Assembly: GCA_965237855.1 (NCBI GenBank)
Contig: CBDEGK010000008.1
Span: forward strand, 310,001 to 374,000
Length of the DNA stretch: 64,000 nucleotides
DNA from: CBDEGK01 sp965237855
Lineage (GTDB): Bacteria; Pseudomonadota; Gammaproteobacteria; Pseudomonadales; Halieaceae
Direction of reading: 5' to 3'
Part shown: piece by piece, positions 62,793 through 64,000 of the stretch
Position numbering within the stretch: position 1 is the stretch's first letter
Layout of the letters: each line of letters opens with the position of its first letter
Program-made: the position numbers and the translations under genes
The notes under the pieces: model-generated
The model's database searches: none
Seen by the model: the letters and a program-made list of their open reading frames with translations, nothing else
What the model was told of the DNA's origin: nothing

Positions 62793-64000
62793 CTAGTTCA
62801 CGGGAAGGGCGAAAGCGACGATGGCATCACCCGGTTCTGACCAGCCGTGGCCACCTGCGGCAATGACCACAAACTGCCGCTGACTGCTGGGCAAGCGATA
62901 GCTCAGCGGAGTTGCGTTACCGGTGTAGGGCAGGTCATGTTTCCAGAGTTCCCTGCCGCTGCTGGCCTCGAAGGCGCGAAAATAACTGTCGGTGGTTGCA
63001 CCGATGAACAGCAAGCCACTGGCCGTGGCGATTGAACCGCCCTGGTTGGGGGTGCCGGTGTTCAAGCGGATTGGCCATGGCGCCTGGCCGCGGGTGTTGC
63101 CCAGCGGCTCGCGCCAGGTAATCTCGCCTGAGCGCAAATCCACAGCGGTGAAAGAACCCCAGGGCCTGGGGTTGCAGGGCGTTCCCAGGGGCGAAAACAA
63201 GGAAAAGCGATTGACCCCATACGGCGTACCCGTCATCGGATAGTACTCATCCGGGTACATCCCCTCGGTCGGGTTTAAGGCCTCGTAATCATCGCGATCT
63301 ATCAGCTTCACCACTGAGGCAATGTGGGTTTGATTGACGTAGAGCATGCCCTCGATCGGGTCAATGGTCAGCCCACCCCAGTTGATGCCCCCGGTGGTAG
63401 TTGGGTAGAGCACGCTGCCCCGGTAGGACGGCGGTGTGAACATGCCCTCGGAACGATACTTGGCCAACTCTTGCTGACAAGCGCCCTTGGTAACAAAGGC
63501 GAAGTCGCTCATATTGTCGGCGCTGAGCTGCGTCGGCAGATGAAGCGGTGCCGGGTGGGTCGGGAAAGGCTGGGTCGCGGACAGCTGTTCTCCCGGCACC
63601 CCAGCCTGGGGAACCGGCCGTTCCTCAACCGGGTATAAAGGCTCACCGGTCTCCCTGTTCAGCAGGAAGACATGGCCGACCTTGGTGCCCTGGGCCAGGC
63701 CTTTGATGCCGCCGCCAACCCCCTCAATTTCAAACAGCACCGGCTGTGAGGCCACGTCGTAGTCCCAGATGTCGTGATGGACGGTCTGAAACTGCCAGGC
63801 CACCTCACCCGATGAGGCTTTGAGTGCCACCACCGAAGAGCCGTAAAAATCAATACCGTCGCGATCGCCGCCGTATAAATCCGGTGATGGATTGCCAGTC
63901 GGAACGAATATCAGGTCGAGTTCAGGATCGCCGGAAATCGGCGCCCATACATTGGGCGAGCCCAGGTGATACAAGGTATTGCCAAGGCTGTCGCGATGGC
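62793..64000 (-). CDS. PQQ-dependent membrane dehydrogenase (partial, runs off right edge)
   Basis: The C-terminal 402 codons of a quinoprotein; the reading frame stays open to the edge, so the start lies outside. Typical elements of glucose-dehydrogenase-type enzymes are VHHDIWDYDV (active-site region, with the His/Asp block), GGINWGGL, and a final GDAIVAFALP blade. An eight-bladed propeller of periplasmic location, oxidising an alcohol or sugar and passing electrons to ubiquinone, is expected. Substrate cannot be read. Confidence 0.88.
   Translation of the reverse strand, partial: HRDSLGNTLYHLGSPNVWAPISGDPELDLIFVPTGNPSPDLYGGDRDGIDFYGSSVVALKASSGEVAWQFQTVHHDIWDYDVASQPVLFEIEGVGGGIKGLAQGTKVGHVFLLNRETGEPLYPVEERPVPQAGVPGEQLSATQPFPTHPAPLHLPTQLSADNMSDFAFVTKGACQQELAKYRSEGMFTPPSYRGSVLYPTTTGGINWGGLTIDPIEGMLYVNQTHIASVVKLIDRDDYEALNPTEGMYPDEYYPMTGTPYGVNRFSLFSPLGTPCNPRPWGSFTAVDLRSGEITWREPLGNTRGQAPWPIRLNTGTPNQGGSIATASGLLFIGATTDSYFRAFEASSGRELWKHDLPYTGNATPLSYRLPSSQRQFVVIAAGGHGWSEPGDAIVAFALPVN

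Overview
The window looks like chromosomal DNA of a marine, free-living gammaproteobacterium, most like the Halieaceae/Cellvibrionales group. This rests on gene content: an IbpA that matches the enterobacterial type with a sigma-32 promoter and a ROSE-like leader, YtfJ, YgiQ, BioA, the TesA-YbbA-YbbP neighbourhood, DUF3604, sulfotransferase-like, DUF1501 and paired acyl-CoA dehydrogenase genes. I could not search any database, so the taxonomy is inference. Most of the window is moderately GC-rich; about 40.5-43.3 kb is visibly AT-richer.

Left part (0-18.3 kb): a methyltransferase running off the edge, a secreted DUF3604 protein, a TetR regulator followed by a tightly packed cytochrome c / Tat-exported FAD oxidase / Tat-exported PLP enzyme set, two adjacent acyl-CoA dehydrogenases with an amidohydrolase, a GAF/HD-GYP cyclic-di-GMP protein, then a cluster of secreted proteins (DUF4214 plus DUF1588/1592-like cytochrome protein, DUF1501 protein, CxxCH lipoprotein, SPOR lipoprotein). 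The 976-codon protein and the lipoprotein share a small module (CHV-GG ... LNKV ... HGGG).

Middle (18.3-40.5 kb): an RND efflux operon led by ytfJ, ibpA with heat-shock control, a decayed sulfatase gene, ygiQ with an NSS transporter and an AhpD-like protein, a K+ channel with a C-terminal zinc ribbon, a PhzF-like protein, bioA-tesA divergent from ybbA-ybbP, a sulfotransferase, a serine hydrolase and a spermidine-dehydrogenase-like flavoprotein.

Accessory part (40.5-50.8 kb): an AT-rich amine/aldehyde oxidation block whose aldehyde dehydrogenase is cut by an IS3-family remnant, an enolase-superfamily gene whose partner MFS transporter is broken twice (a 7-bp tandem duplication and truncation by an IS3 remnant), chrA, a PadR operon with a split YcbX-like MOSC/ferredoxin pair, and a small membrane protein with an Amt-family protein that has lost both pore histidines. 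A 35-bp inverted repeat, the left end of an IS3-type element, bounds 44.6-50.7 kb.

Right part (50.8-64 kb): a membrane-anchored conserved protein, thioesterase, iron alcohol dehydrogenase, dienelactone hydrolase, SDR, extradiol-type dioxygenase, a membrane TPR protein, a LuxR regulator, a very large DUF1631-GGDEF-EAL protein and a PQQ dehydrogenase running off the right edge. No rRNA, tRNA or CRISPR array was seen, and no stretch above 300 bases lacks a gene or gene remnant.
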